Assembly (NCBI RefSeq): GCF_014649875.1
Contig: NZ_BMTW01000007.1
Coordinates: 142,818 to 206,817, forward strand
Direction of reading: 5' to 3'
DNA: 64,000 nt
DNA from: Streptomyces rubiginosohelvolus
Lineage (GTDB): Bacteria; Actinomycetota; Actinomycetes; Streptomycetales; Streptomycetaceae
Shown here: in pieces, positions 43,037-50,989 of the stretch
How the letters are laid out: each line of letters starts with the position of its first letter
Numbering within the stretch: position 1 is the first letter of the stretch
Made by a program: the position numbers and the translations under genes
Notes under the pieces: model-generated
Databases searched by the model: none
Told to the model about the DNA's origin: nothing
What the model saw: only the letters and a program-made list of their open reading frames with translations

Positions 43037-43540
43037 TCAGGCGCTGGCCACGAAGTCCCGGTCGGCGGCGTCCTTCTCCAGCAGGATCAGGCGTACGCCG
43101 TCGGCACCGGTGACGGCGCCCACCTGCGCGTATCCGGCCTTGCGGTAGAGCCGGAGATTGCTCTCGCTGCGGTGGCCGCTGTGCAGCCGGTAGCGGGTCG
43201 CCGCCCGCTCGGCGGTCAGCGCCGATTCGGCGGCCAGCAGCAGCCGGGCGCCGAGGCCGTGGCCCTGGAGCCGGGGGTGGACGCAGAGCTTCCCGATCAG
43301 GCCCGTGCCGTCGGGGTCGGTGAACCCTCGGACCGAGCCGACGACTTCGTCCCCGAGCCGGGCCACGAAGACCAGGTCGTCGGCGACTTCGGCGCGCAGT
43401 GAGTCGAGGGTCTGGACGAGCGGGTCGATCCGGTAGTTGTCGTACAGCTCCGCCTCGCGCTGGAAGCAGAGGTACTGAAGTCTGAAGATCTGCTCGACGT
43501 CCTGTGCCGTCGCCGCCGAGATGGTCACGCTCATGCCCAT
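43037..43540 (-). CDS. GNAT acetyltransferase
   Basis: A 167-residue single-domain GNAT protein: VTISAATAQDVEQIFRLQYL, the acetyl-CoA loop KLCVHPRLQGHGLGARLLLA, and HSGHRSESNLRLYRKAGYAQV. Substrate unknown. The ATG at 43540 has GGGAGG upstream; an ATG two codons later is possible. It sits 46 nt downstream of the sigma-factor gene on the same strand and may be co-transcribed with it. Confidence 0.9.
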   Translation of the reverse strand: MGMSVTISAATAQDVEQIFRLQYLCFQREAELYDNYRIDPLVQTLDSLRAEVADDLVFVARLGDEVVGSVRGFTDPDGTGLIGKLCVHPRLQGHGLGARLLLAAESALTAERAATRYRLHSGHRSESNLRLYRKAGYAQVGAVTGADGVRLILLEKDAADRDFVASA

Positions 43541-43586
43541 GTGTGCACGCCTCCCGCTCACCTGTCCGCCGGTTGCCTACCGCTCC

Positions 43587-44132
43587 CTATCCCCGCACGG
43601 ATGGGGCGACAACCTCCGCAGCCAGCATTCTGCGCAGACATCCAAGGCAACGGGAACGGATCGGGCCCAAACTCCCCTGTGACATACCCAACTCCCCTGC
43701 GATTTCCCGGTAGGTCGGGTCGCCGGGGTCGAGTAACGCCTCCAGCAGCCGGGGGCAGCGTCCGGGCAGCCGGGCCATCGCGGAGCGCAGCGCCCGGCGT
43801 TCGGCGGCCCCGAGCGCGGCGCGTTCCGGGCAGCCGGCCGGCCCGGCGACGGGTTCCGTTCCGGCGTACGGGCGTTCCCGCCGGACCGTGCGCCGGCCGC
43901 GGCGGGCCTCGGCCCGTACGGTGTCGCGGACCCAGCGGGCGGCGTCGGCGGGCGGGCCTGCGGCGGCCGGGCGCTCCAGCAGCCGCACCCAGACGCTCTG
44001 TTCGAGGTCGGCGGGTTCGACTCCGGCGGCCGGGGCCTCGGCCCTCGCCTCCGCGCGCACCAGGGGTTGCAGGGCGTGGACGACGCGGGCGGTGGAGGAG
44101 GCGGGGTCGAGGTCATGATCGAGAAGCGTCAT
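43587..44132 (-). CDS. Small sigma-70 family (ECF-like) sigma factor
   Basis: A 181-residue protein. The N-terminal part resembles sigma region 2 (LEQSVWVRLLERP, then DAARWVRDTVRAEARRGRR). The C-terminal part is region 4-like, with TYREIAGELGMSQGSLGPIR as the DNA-binding helix-turn-helix and RSRCLGCLRRML at the end. No anti-sigma gene is adjacent. The Cys-x2-Cys near the C-terminus is unusual and might respond to redox or metal. ATG at 44132. Confidence 0.85.
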   Translation of the reverse strand: MTLLDHDLDPASSTARVVHALQPLVRAEARAEAPAAGVEPADLEQSVWVRLLERPAAAGPPADAARWVRDTVRAEARRGRRTVRRERPYAGTEPVAGPAGCPERAALGAAERRALRSAMARLPGRCPRLLEALLDPGDPTYREIAGELGMSQGSLGPIRSRCLGCLRRMLAAEVVAPSVRG

Positions 44133-44255
44133 GCCCCGGCGGACGTGCCGGTGGGGGCGGCCGGTTGCTCCGGCCGCGCCGCACCACCCGACCGGGGCAT
44201 GCGGGGGCGTACGGCTGACGGCGCGCCCCGCGTAAACGGCAGGCGCGCCGCGGCG

Positions 44256-45416
44256 TCAGCGTTCCGCGTGGTCCGCCGCGGCGAGCAGCGCCGTGTCCGG
44301 GTGGTCGGCGAAGATGCCGTCGATGCCGGTGGCGAAGTAGGCCGCGCAGGCGCCGAACACGTCCCCGTAGGCGTTGGGGTCGGTGCCGCGCCGGAAGTCG
44401 GCGGGCAGGAAGCTGTTCTCGTTGCGCAGGGTGTACGGGTGGAGCAGCAGGCCCTTGGCGTGCGCGTCCCGTACGAGCGTGGTCGGGGTGGTGAGCCGCC
44501 CCGAGGCGTCCTTGGGGATGACCAGGTCGAGGGTGGGGCCGATGCCCTGGGCGAAGGAGGCCATCCACTTCAGGCCGGCGGGCTTCACCAGATCGGCGAC
44601 CGTGCGCGGGTCGCCCGACTCGACGAAGTCCCAGGGGCGCTCCTTGGGTCCGGACAGCAGGACGATGCGCGGGGTGTCGACGAGCCGGGCCAGGCGCTGG
44701 ACCGAGCCGGGCTCGAAGGACTGGAGGATGAGGGCGGAGTTCCTCCGGTCCCGGCCGTACCGGCGCAGCAGCCGGGCGAGCGGCTCCTCCAGGCCGAGGC
44801 CGAGCTTGCGGAAGTAGGTGGGGTGCTTGGTCTCGACGTACAGCCAGACGGGCTTTCCGCGCTTGCGGCCCTCCTTCTCGGCCCAGCGCAGGACCTCCTC
44901 GAAGGTGGGGACCGTCCACCGGCCGTTGTAGAGGGTGTTGTCGGGACGGTTGCCCGGGATGCGCTCCTTGGCCCGCAGGGTCTTGAGCTCGGCGAGGGTG
45001 AAGTCCTCGGTGAACCAGCCGGTGTAGGAGACGCCGTCGATGCTCTTGGTGGCCTTGCGGCCGGCGAACTCGGCGTGGTCGGCGACGTCGGTGGTGCCGG
45101 TGATGTCGTTCTCGTGACGGCAGACGAGATGGCCGTCCTTGGTCGGCACGAGGTCCTGCTCGACGATGTGCGCGCCCATGTCGAGGGCCAGCTGGTAGGA
45201 GCCGAGGGTGTGCTCGGGGCGGTAGCCGCTGGCCCCGCGGTGGCCGATCACCGTGGGTACGGGCAGATCGCGCAGCGATCCGTGGCCGCCCGTGCCGTGG
45301 CCGCGGCCCCGCTCGGCGGCCTGGGCGGCGGCGGGCAGGCCGAGGGCCGCGGTGCCGAGGACCGCGGCGCCCAGAAGGGTCCGCCGGCCGGGGGTCTTCC
45401 GCGCACGCTCCGTCAT
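44256..45416 (-). CDS. glpQ: Tat-exported glycerophosphodiester phosphodiesterase
   Basis: A 386-residue secreted enzyme with a Tat signal (GRRTLLGAAVLGTAALGLPA, twin Arg11-Arg12, cleavage after AQA). GDPD motifs are VIGHRGASGYRPEHT with His59-Arg60 and Glu68, VEQDLVPTKDG, and CRHENDITG. It hydrolyses glycerophosphodiesters to glycerol 3-phosphate outside the cell, giving phosphate and carbon. ATG at 45416; the longer frame to 45530 has no family similarity. Divergent from the plsC-like gene. Confidence 0.94.
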   Translation of the reverse strand: MTERARKTPGRRTLLGAAVLGTAALGLPAAAQAAERGRGHGTGGHGSLRDLPVPTVIGHRGASGYRPEHTLGSYQLALDMGAHIVEQDLVPTKDGHLVCRHENDITGTTDVADHAEFAGRKATKSIDGVSYTGWFTEDFTLAELKTLRAKERIPGNRPDNTLYNGRWTVPTFEEVLRWAEKEGRKRGKPVWLYVETKHPTYFRKLGLGLEEPLARLLRRYGRDRRNSALILQSFEPGSVQRLARLVDTPRIVLLSGPKERPWDFVESGDPRTVADLVKPAGLKWMASFAQGIGPTLDLVIPKDASGRLTTPTTLVRDAHAKGLLLHPYTLRNENSFLPADFRRGTDPNAYGDVFGACAAYFATGIDGIFADHPDTALLAAADHAER

Positions 45417-45679
45417 GAATGCTCCTCGCTTGGTGATGTCCGGGACCGGTCGAGCGAGGCCCGATCGTAGGCTGGGAGACGTAAGAGAGGACGGACCTTC
45501 GGCCAACGTGGCGGAAACACATGTCAACACCGCGTATCCGCTCCGTGAACCCGATGTGCGATCAGCGCATACCCGCGAGTATCGTCCTCACCTGCACCGA
45601 CCATCATCCGTCGGCACCGGCCACCGCCCGTGGGACCCGTTCCCGCGCGGCCGGCCCGGCCACGACACCGGAGGAACCG

Positions 45680-46351
45680 TTGTCCCGTCTCACGGTCATC
45701 AAGGCAGTGCTCGGACCGATTCTGCGCCTGATGTTCCGCCCCCAGGTGGAGGGCGCCGAGAACATTCCCGGGACCGGCCCTGTGATCCTCGCGGGCAACC
45801 ACCTGACGTTCATCGACTCGATGGTCATGCCGATCTGTGTCGATCGGCCGGTGTTCTACATCGGCAAGGACGAGTACGTCACGGGCAAGGGGTTCAAGGG
45901 CCGGCTGATGGCCTGGTTCTTCACCGGCTGCGGCATGATCCCGGTGGACCGGGACGGTGGCCGGGGCGGTGTCGCGGCGCTGATGACGGGCCGCCGGGTG
46001 CTGGAGGAGGGGCAGGCCTTCGCGATCTACCCCGAGGGCACCCGCTCCCCCGACGGCCGGCTCTACCGGGGCCGTACGGGCATCGCGCGGCTGACGCTGA
46101 TGACGGGTGCGCCGGTGATCCCGTTCGCGATGATCGGCACCGACAAGCTGCAGCCGGGCGGCGCGGGTCTGCCCCGGCCGGGCAAGGTCACGGTGCGCTT
46201 CGGGGAGCCGATGGAGTTCTCGCGCTACGAGGGCATGGACCGCGACCGCTATGTGCTGCGGGCGGTGACGGACTCGGTGATGGCCGAGGTGATGCGGCTG
46301 TCCGGCCAGGAGTACGTGGACATGTACGCGACGAAGGCGAAGGCGGCCTGA
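45680..46351 (+). CDS. 1-acyl-sn-glycerol-3-phosphate acyltransferase (PlsC family)
   Basis: A 223-residue acyltransferase. HX4D is His41-LTFI-Asp46 in GNHLTFID; the substrate-binding motif is YPEGTRSPDG. It makes phosphatidate or acylates related lipids at the membrane. I choose the TTG at 45680 (SRLTVIKAVLGPIL) because GGAGGA lies 4 nt upstream and the 53 longer in-frame codons lack similarity. It is followed by a terminator. Confidence 0.92.
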   Translation: MSRLTVIKAVLGPILRLMFRPQVEGAENIPGTGPVILAGNHLTFIDSMVMPICVDRPVFYIGKDEYVTGKGFKGRLMAWFFTGCGMIPVDRDGGRGGVAALMTGRRVLEEGQAFAIYPEGTRSPDGRLYRGRTGIARLTLMTGAPVIPFAMIGTDKLQPGGAGLPRPGKVTVRFGEPMEFSRYEGMDRDRYVLRAVTDSVMAEVMRLSGQEYVDMYATKAKAA

Positions 46352-46374
46352 TTTCGTAGGCCGCGCCGACGCGG

Positions 46375-46411
46375 GAAGGGCCCGCACCCCACTTCGGGGT
46401 GCGGGCCCTTC
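46375..46411. terminator. Convergent terminator between plsC-like gene and MFS gene
   Basis: 16-bp perfect arms GAAGGGCCCGCACCCC (46375-46390) and complement (46396-46411), 5-nt loop, between stops at 46351 and 46424. Confidence 0.9.
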
Positions 46412-46423
46412 GTCGTACACCCC

Positions 46424-47968
46424 TTACGGGTGCTCGATGCCGTCCTCCAGCTTCTGGCCCCGCAGCAGGAACCAGGCGGCGACGGCCGCCGCCAGCAGGA
46501 CCGCCGCGCCGACGCCCGCGGCCGACCGCAGTCCGTCGACGAACGCCTCCTGGGCCGCCGAGACCAGCGGCCCCGCCTGCGCGGCGGGCAGCGCCGCGGC
46601 CGATTCGACCGCACCGCCCAGCGACTCGTGGGCGGCCGACTCGACATCGGCGGGGATGCCGGACGGGGTCGGGAAGCCCCGGTAGACACCGGTGACGATG
46701 GAGCCGAGCAGAGCGATGCCGAGGGCGGCGCCCAGTTCGTACGCGGTCTCGGAGACGGCGGACGCGGAGCCCGCCTGCTCCTTCGGGACGCTGGAGAGGA
46801 TCACGTCGGCGGTGACGGTGAAGGCGAAGCCCGCGCCGACGCCGACGACCAGCAGCATCGCGCCGAGCAGCGGATAGCCGGTGTGCTGGTCGAGCAGGGT
46901 CACACTGCCCAGGGCGAGACCGACCGCGGCCAGGCCGCCCGAGACGACGGAGCGGACCGAGAAGCGGCGGGCCGCGAATCCGGCCAGCAGACCGGCGGTC
47001 ACCGCGCCGATCGCGGCGGGCAGTTCGGCGAGTCCGGCCTCCAGCGGGCCGCGGCCCTGGACCAGTTGCAGGAACTGGGAGAGGAAGAAGACCAGGCCCG
47101 ACAGTCCGAGGATCGTCAGCAGGTCGGCGAGGACCGCGCCGGAGAAGCCCCGGTGGTGGAAGAGCCGCATGTCCAGCAGGGGTGCGGGCAGCCGCAGTTG
47201 CCTGCGGACGAACCAGGTCAGCGCGCCGACGCCGACGACGGCGGCCACGGCCGAGTCCCAGCTCACTCCGTGCGAGGCCGTCTCCTTGATGGCGTACACG
47301 ACACCGATCATGCCGACCAGGGAGAGCCCGACGCTGAGCATGTCCCACGGGCCGGGGGCCGGGTTCTTGGACTCGGGGATCAGCTTGATGCCGACGACCA
47401 CGAGGACGGCCATCACGGGCAGGTTGATGAGGAAGACCGAGCCCCACCAGAAGTGTTCCAGCAGGAATCCGCCGACGACCGGGCCGACGGCCGCGCCCGC
47501 CGAGGCCATGGCGCCCCAGATCCCGATGGCGAGGCTGCGCTCGCGCGGGTCGTGGAAGAGGTTGCGGATCAGGGCGAGCGTGGACGGCATCAGGGTGGCG
47601 CCCGCGACACCGAGGAGCGCCCGGGCCACGATCATCATCTCGGGCGTGGTCGCGTACGCGTTGAGCACGGAGACCGCGCCGAACGCCACGGCGCCGACCA
47701 GCAGCAGCTTCTTGCGGCCGATGCGGTCGCCGAGGCTGCCCATGGAGACGAGCAGGCCGGCGATGACGAAGGAGTAGACGTCACCGATCCAGAGCAGCTG
47801 GGTCCCGGTGGGCTCCAGGTCCTCGCTGAGGAACGGGGTGGCGAGACCGAGGACGGTGGCGTCCACGGCCACCAGCAGCACGGCGAGGACGAGGACGGCG
47901 AGCGCGATCCACCGCCCTGGACGGCGTACCGCGTCCATGGTGTCCGGGTTCTTCTCGGTGCTGATCAT
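46424..47968 (-). CDS. MFS drug efflux transporter, DHA2 (EmrB/QacA) type
   Basis: A 514-residue, about 14-helix major facilitator. It has RWIALAVLVLAVLLVAVDAT at the start, motif A GDRIGRKK, and motif C-like GAMASAGAAVGPVVGGFL. It would export drugs using the proton gradient. ATG at 47968 overlaps the TetR stop (ATGA), so regulator and pump are one operon. The substrate is not evident from sequence. Confidence 0.93.
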   Translation of the reverse strand: MISTEKNPDTMDAVRRPGRWIALAVLVLAVLLVAVDATVLGLATPFLSEDLEPTGTQLLWIGDVYSFVIAGLLVSMGSLGDRIGRKKLLLVGAVAFGAVSVLNAYATTPEMMIVARALLGVAGATLMPSTLALIRNLFHDPRERSLAIGIWGAMASAGAAVGPVVGGFLLEHFWWGSVFLINLPVMAVLVVVGIKLIPESKNPAPGPWDMLSVGLSLVGMIGVVYAIKETASHGVSWDSAVAAVVGVGALTWFVRRQLRLPAPLLDMRLFHHRGFSGAVLADLLTILGLSGLVFFLSQFLQLVQGRGPLEAGLAELPAAIGAVTAGLLAGFAARRFSVRSVVSGGLAAVGLALGSVTLLDQHTGYPLLGAMLLVVGVGAGFAFTVTADVILSSVPKEQAGSASAVSETAYELGAALGIALLGSIVTGVYRGFPTPSGIPADVESAAHESLGGAVESAAALPAAQAGPLVSAAQEAFVDGLRSAAGVGAAVLLAAAVAAWFLLRGQKLEDGIEHP

Positions 47969-48516
47969 TGCTCCACGCTCCGGCGTGCTCCGCCGAGCAG
48001 CAGCTCGACGATCATGTACTGGAAATCCTGTGCGGCGACCCGGCCCGCCTGGATGGACCAGGCTCCGGTGCCGACGAGGCCGTAGAGGGCCTCGGTCAGC
48101 CAGGCGGGGGTGAGGTCGATACGGAACTCGCCGCGTTCCTGGCCGCGGCGGAAGAAGGCGGAGACGCGGGCGTCGGCCCGGTTCCAGCCCTCGTTGACCT
48201 CGTCGCCCTCGAAGAGCTGGTTCTCGTTGACGAGGAAGGACATCAGCCCGGCGCTGGGCTCGACGGCCGCGATGAGTCGCCGCAGCCCCTCCTCCGAGGT
48301 GTCCTCGTCGAGCCGGGCGGCGTCCAGGGCCGCCTCGAACTCCTGGAGACCGAGGTTCTCCAGCGCCTTCACCAGGGCGTCGCGCCCGGCGAAGTGGCGG
48401 TGGAGGGTGGCCCGGCCGATACCCGCCGCCTTGGCGACCTCGTCCATGGTGGCGGTCGATTTACGGGTCAGCAGGGCGGCGGCGCTGCGCAGCACCTGCT
48501 CACGGTCGAGTGTCAT
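47965..48516 (-). CDS. TetR-family repressor of the adjacent MFS pump
   Basis: A 183-residue TetR/AcrR protein with an N-terminal helix-turn-helix (TMDEVAKAAGIGRATLHRHF) and a C-terminal ligand domain. I choose ATG at 48516: an inverted repeat with TetR-operator features begins on that codon, and TATGTT 7 nt upstream fits a -10 of a leaderless transcript. The longer frame to 48543 would translate through the operator. Presumed autoregulator of the TetR-MFS operon. Confidence 0.9.
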   Translation of the reverse strand: MTLDREQVLRSAAALLTRKSTATMDEVAKAAGIGRATLHRHFAGRDALVKALENLGLQEFEAALDAARLDEDTSEEGLRRLIAAVEPSAGLMSFLVNENQLFEGDEVNEGWNRADARVSAFFRRGQERGEFRIDLTPAWLTEALYGLVGTGAWSIQAGRVAAQDFQYMIVELLLGGARRSVEQ

Positions 48517-48553
48517 GAGACGAACATAACCCATGTGAGACATCTTCGTCTCA
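48516..48553. promoter_or_regulatory. Probable TetR operator with three half-sites
   Basis: TGAGACGAA (48516-48524) and its complement TTCGTCTCA (48545-48553) form a 9-bp inverted repeat. A further TGAGAC at 48536-48541 makes an 18-bp TetR-sized palindrome with GTCTCA (48548-48553). It overlaps the start of the TetR gene. Confidence 0.65.
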
Positions 48554-48610
48554 TCGAAGAGCGTGCGGGCTCACCCGGGGGCGAACCGGGCGCGGCGGGA
48601 TGGGACCGGG

Positions 48611-48650
48611 AAACAAAAAAAGTGGCCGGAGGAAGAACCTCTCCTGGCCA
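48611..48650 (-). terminator. Intrinsic terminator on the minus strand between helR and tetR
   Basis: Read on the minus strand: stem AGTGGCC/GGCCACT extended by GGAG/CTCC with one bulged A, then TTTTTTTGTTT. The T-run is outstanding for this GC-rich DNA. No minus-strand gene ends here; it lies just after a minus-strand promoter. Confidence 0.8.
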
Positions 48651-48657
48651 CTCTCAA

Positions 48658-48686
48658 CTTATAGCGCATGGGGGGTCTTGCCGCAA
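48658..48686 (-). promoter_or_regulatory. Minus-strand promoter inside the helR inverted repeat
   Basis: -35 TTGCGG (48686-48681), 17-nt spacer, -10 TATAAG (48663-48658). Predicted start near 48651, directly before the terminator hairpin at 48650-48611. Confidence 0.6.
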
Positions 48687-48694
48687 GGCCCCCC
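48670..48694. promoter_or_regulatory. Rifamycin-associated-element-like inverted repeat upstream of helR
   Basis: GGGGGGTCTTG-CCG-CAAGGCCCCCC, 11-bp arms with one mismatch. From memory, a CTTGCxGCAAG core inverted repeat (RAE) controls rifamycin-inducible genes in actinomycetes, including helR. Here it lies 75 nt upstream of the GTG of a HelR-type gene; a plus-strand -35 TTGCCG (48679-48684) with CAGAAT 18 nt further would start toward helR. Confidence 0.75.
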
Positions 48695-48768
48695 AAATGC
48701 CGCAGAATCGTCCGCCGTAGCCGGGACGGGGCACCGCCCCGTAAGCACCGCAGATCGGAACTGACGAC

Positions 48769-50934
48769 GTGACACCCCTGACCACCAGCGCGTTCGACCT
48801 CCCCGACCGGCTCTCCCCCAAGGCCGACCCGGCGCTGATCACCGAGGACGAGCAGCACTTCGCGGCCATCGCCCACTGCCTGGAACAGTCGATCGCCGAG
48901 CTGACCGACCGGCTCGCGGCCGAGCGCCGGGCGCCCGGCGGGGCGAGCCGGGCCGCGATGGACCGGGACGTGGAGATCCACCGGCTGACCGCCCGGCTGC
49001 GCACCCTGCGCCGGTTCGGCCTCGACCTGTGTCTCGGGCGCATGGTCCCCGCGGACGGCTCCGGGCCGCTGTACGTAGGGCGGCTCGGCCTCACCGACAG
49101 CACGGGCCGCCGGCTGCTGGTCGACTGGCGCTCCCCCGCCGCCGAGCCGTTCTTCGGCGCCACCCACGGCGACCCGATGGGCCTGGTGAGCCGCCGCCGC
49201 TACCGGTGGACCGGCGGCCGGGTCGGCGACTACTGGGACGAGGTGTTCGCGCCGGAGGGGCTCGCCGGGCATGCCGCGCTGGACGACCGGTCCGCGTTCA
49301 TCGCGAGTCTGGGCTCCGCCCGGTCGGCCCGGATGCGCGATGTGCTGGGCACCATCCAGGCCGACCAGGACGCCGTCATCCGGGCGGGCTCCCGGGGCGC
49401 GCTCGTCGTCGACGGCGGGCCCGGCACGGGGAAGACCGTCGTCGCCCTGCACCGCTCCGCCTATCTGCTGTACGCCGACCCGCGCCTGGGCCACCGCCGC
49501 GGCGGCGTGCTGTTCGTCGGGCCCAACGAGCCCTATCTCGGGTACGTCGCCGATGTCCTGCCGAGCCTCGGCGAGGAGGGGGTGCAGACGTGCACCCTGC
49601 GGGACCTGGTCGCCGAGGGCGCGGCGGCGGAGCCCGAGACCGATCCGGAGGTGGCCCGGCTGAAGGCGTCGGCGGAGCTGGTGGCGGCGGTCGAGCCGGC
49701 CGTCCGGTTCTACGAGGAGCCGCCCTCCGAGGGCGTACGGGTGGAGACGCACTGGTCGGACATCTGGCTGAGCGCCGCCGACTGGGCCTCGGCGTTCGGG
49801 GCGCCGGATCCGGGCACGCCGCACAACGAGGCGCGCGAGCAGGTCTGGGAGGAACTGCTCACGATCCTGGTGGACAAGCACGACGGCGACGCCCCGGCGG
49901 AGCAACTGCGCGCCTCGCTGCGGCGGAACCGGGAGCTGTTCGCCCTCTTCGACCGTGCCTGGCCGCTGATCGAGGCGGCCGACCTGGTCGCCGACCTCTG
50001 GTCCGTACCCGCGTATCTGCGCAGGTGCGCCCCCTGGCTGACCACCGAGGAGGTCCGGCGGCTGCGGCGGGCGGACGCGCAGGCCTGGACGGAGTCCGAC
50101 CTGCCGATCCTGGACGCGGCACGGCTGCGGCTCGGCGATCCGGAGGCGTCCCGGCGCCGGCGCCGCCACGAGGCCGCGGCCGCCGCCGAGCGGGAGCAGA
50201 TGGACCGGGTCGTCGAGAGTCTGCTCGCCGACGAGACGCTGGCCGACGCCGATGCGGACGGTGAGGGGGCGCTGGTGATGCTGCGTGGGGAGGACCTGCG
50301 GGAGTCCCTGGCCACCGCCGACCGGCCGAGCGGGGTCGAGCCGGACCTGCTGGCCGGGCCGTTCGCGCACATCGTCGTGGACGAGGCCCAGGAACTGACC
50401 GACGCCCAGTGGCAGATGCTGATCCGGCGCTGCCCGTCCCGCAGCTTCACCGTCGTCGGGGACCGGGCGCAGGCCCGGAACGGGTTCCCCGAGACCTGGC
50501 GGGAGCGGCTTGAGCGGGTCGGTCTCGACCGGATCACCCTGGCCTCGCTGACCGTCAACTACCGCACGCCGGAGGAGATCATGGCGGAGGCGGCACCGGT
50601 CGTCCGGGCCGCGCTCCCCGACGCCAATGTGCCGGTCTCCGTCCGCAGCAGCGGCATCCCGGTCGCCCACGGCCGCGCCGAGGACCTGGACACCGTCCTC
50701 GCCGACCGGCTCGCCGCGCACGAGGACGGGACCGCCTGTGTCATCGGCGCCCCGGACTTCCGGCCGACGGCCCGGGTGCGGTCGCTGACCCCGGAGCTGT
50801 CGAAGGGCCTGGAGTTCGACCTGGTCGTGCTCGTCGAACCGGAGACGTTCGGCGAAGGCGTCCGGGGGGCGGTGGACCGGTATGTGGCGATGACCCGGGC
50901 GACCCGGGAACTCGTGATCCTCACGCGTCCCTGA
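48769..50934 (+). CDS. helR: HelD-family RNA polymerase recycling ATPase, HelR type
   Basis: A 721-residue UvrD/Rep-like ATPase of the HelD family. It has an N-terminal coiled-coil arm (about 25-95, EDEQHFAAIAHCLEQ), a family-specific LLVDWRSPAAEPFFGATHG, Walker A GGPGTGKTVVALHR (about 214) and Walker B IVVDEAQELTDAQWQML, then late motifs in TVNYRTPEEI and the end SKGLEFDLVVLVEPE. Known role: HelD-type proteins pull nucleic acid and inhibitors off stalled RNA polymerase, and HelR displaces rifamycins. The upstream RAE-like repeat makes the HelR assignment likely. The start is GTG at 48769. Confidence 0.88.
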   Translation: MTPLTTSAFDLPDRLSPKADPALITEDEQHFAAIAHCLEQSIAELTDRLAAERRAPGGASRAAMDRDVEIHRLTARLRTLRRFGLDLCLGRMVPADGSGPLYVGRLGLTDSTGRRLLVDWRSPAAEPFFGATHGDPMGLVSRRRYRWTGGRVGDYWDEVFAPEGLAGHAALDDRSAFIASLGSARSARMRDVLGTIQADQDAVIRAGSRGALVVDGGPGTGKTVVALHRSAYLLYADPRLGHRRGGVLFVGPNEPYLGYVADVLPSLGEEGVQTCTLRDLVAEGAAAEPETDPEVARLKASAELVAAVEPAVRFYEEPPSEGVRVETHWSDIWLSAADWASAFGAPDPGTPHNEAREQVWEELLTILVDKHDGDAPAEQLRASLRRNRELFALFDRAWPLIEAADLVADLWSVPAYLRRCAPWLTTEEVRRLRRADAQAWTESDLPILDAARLRLGDPEASRRRRRHEAAAAAEREQMDRVVESLLADETLADADADGEGALVMLRGEDLRESLATADRPSGVEPDLLAGPFAHIVVDEAQELTDAQWQMLIRRCPSRSFTVVGDRAQARNGFPETWRERLERVGLDRITLASLTVNYRTPEEIMAEAAPVVRAALPDANVPVSVRSSGIPVAHGRAEDLDTVLADRLAAHEDGTACVIGAPDFRPTARVRSLTPELSKGLEFDLVVLVEPETFGEGVRGAVDRYVAMTRATRELVILTRP

Positions 50935-50989
50935 GGCCGCCGGGCCGGGTCGGCGGGGCGGCACGGCAGGCCGCCCGGCCGGGTCGGCG

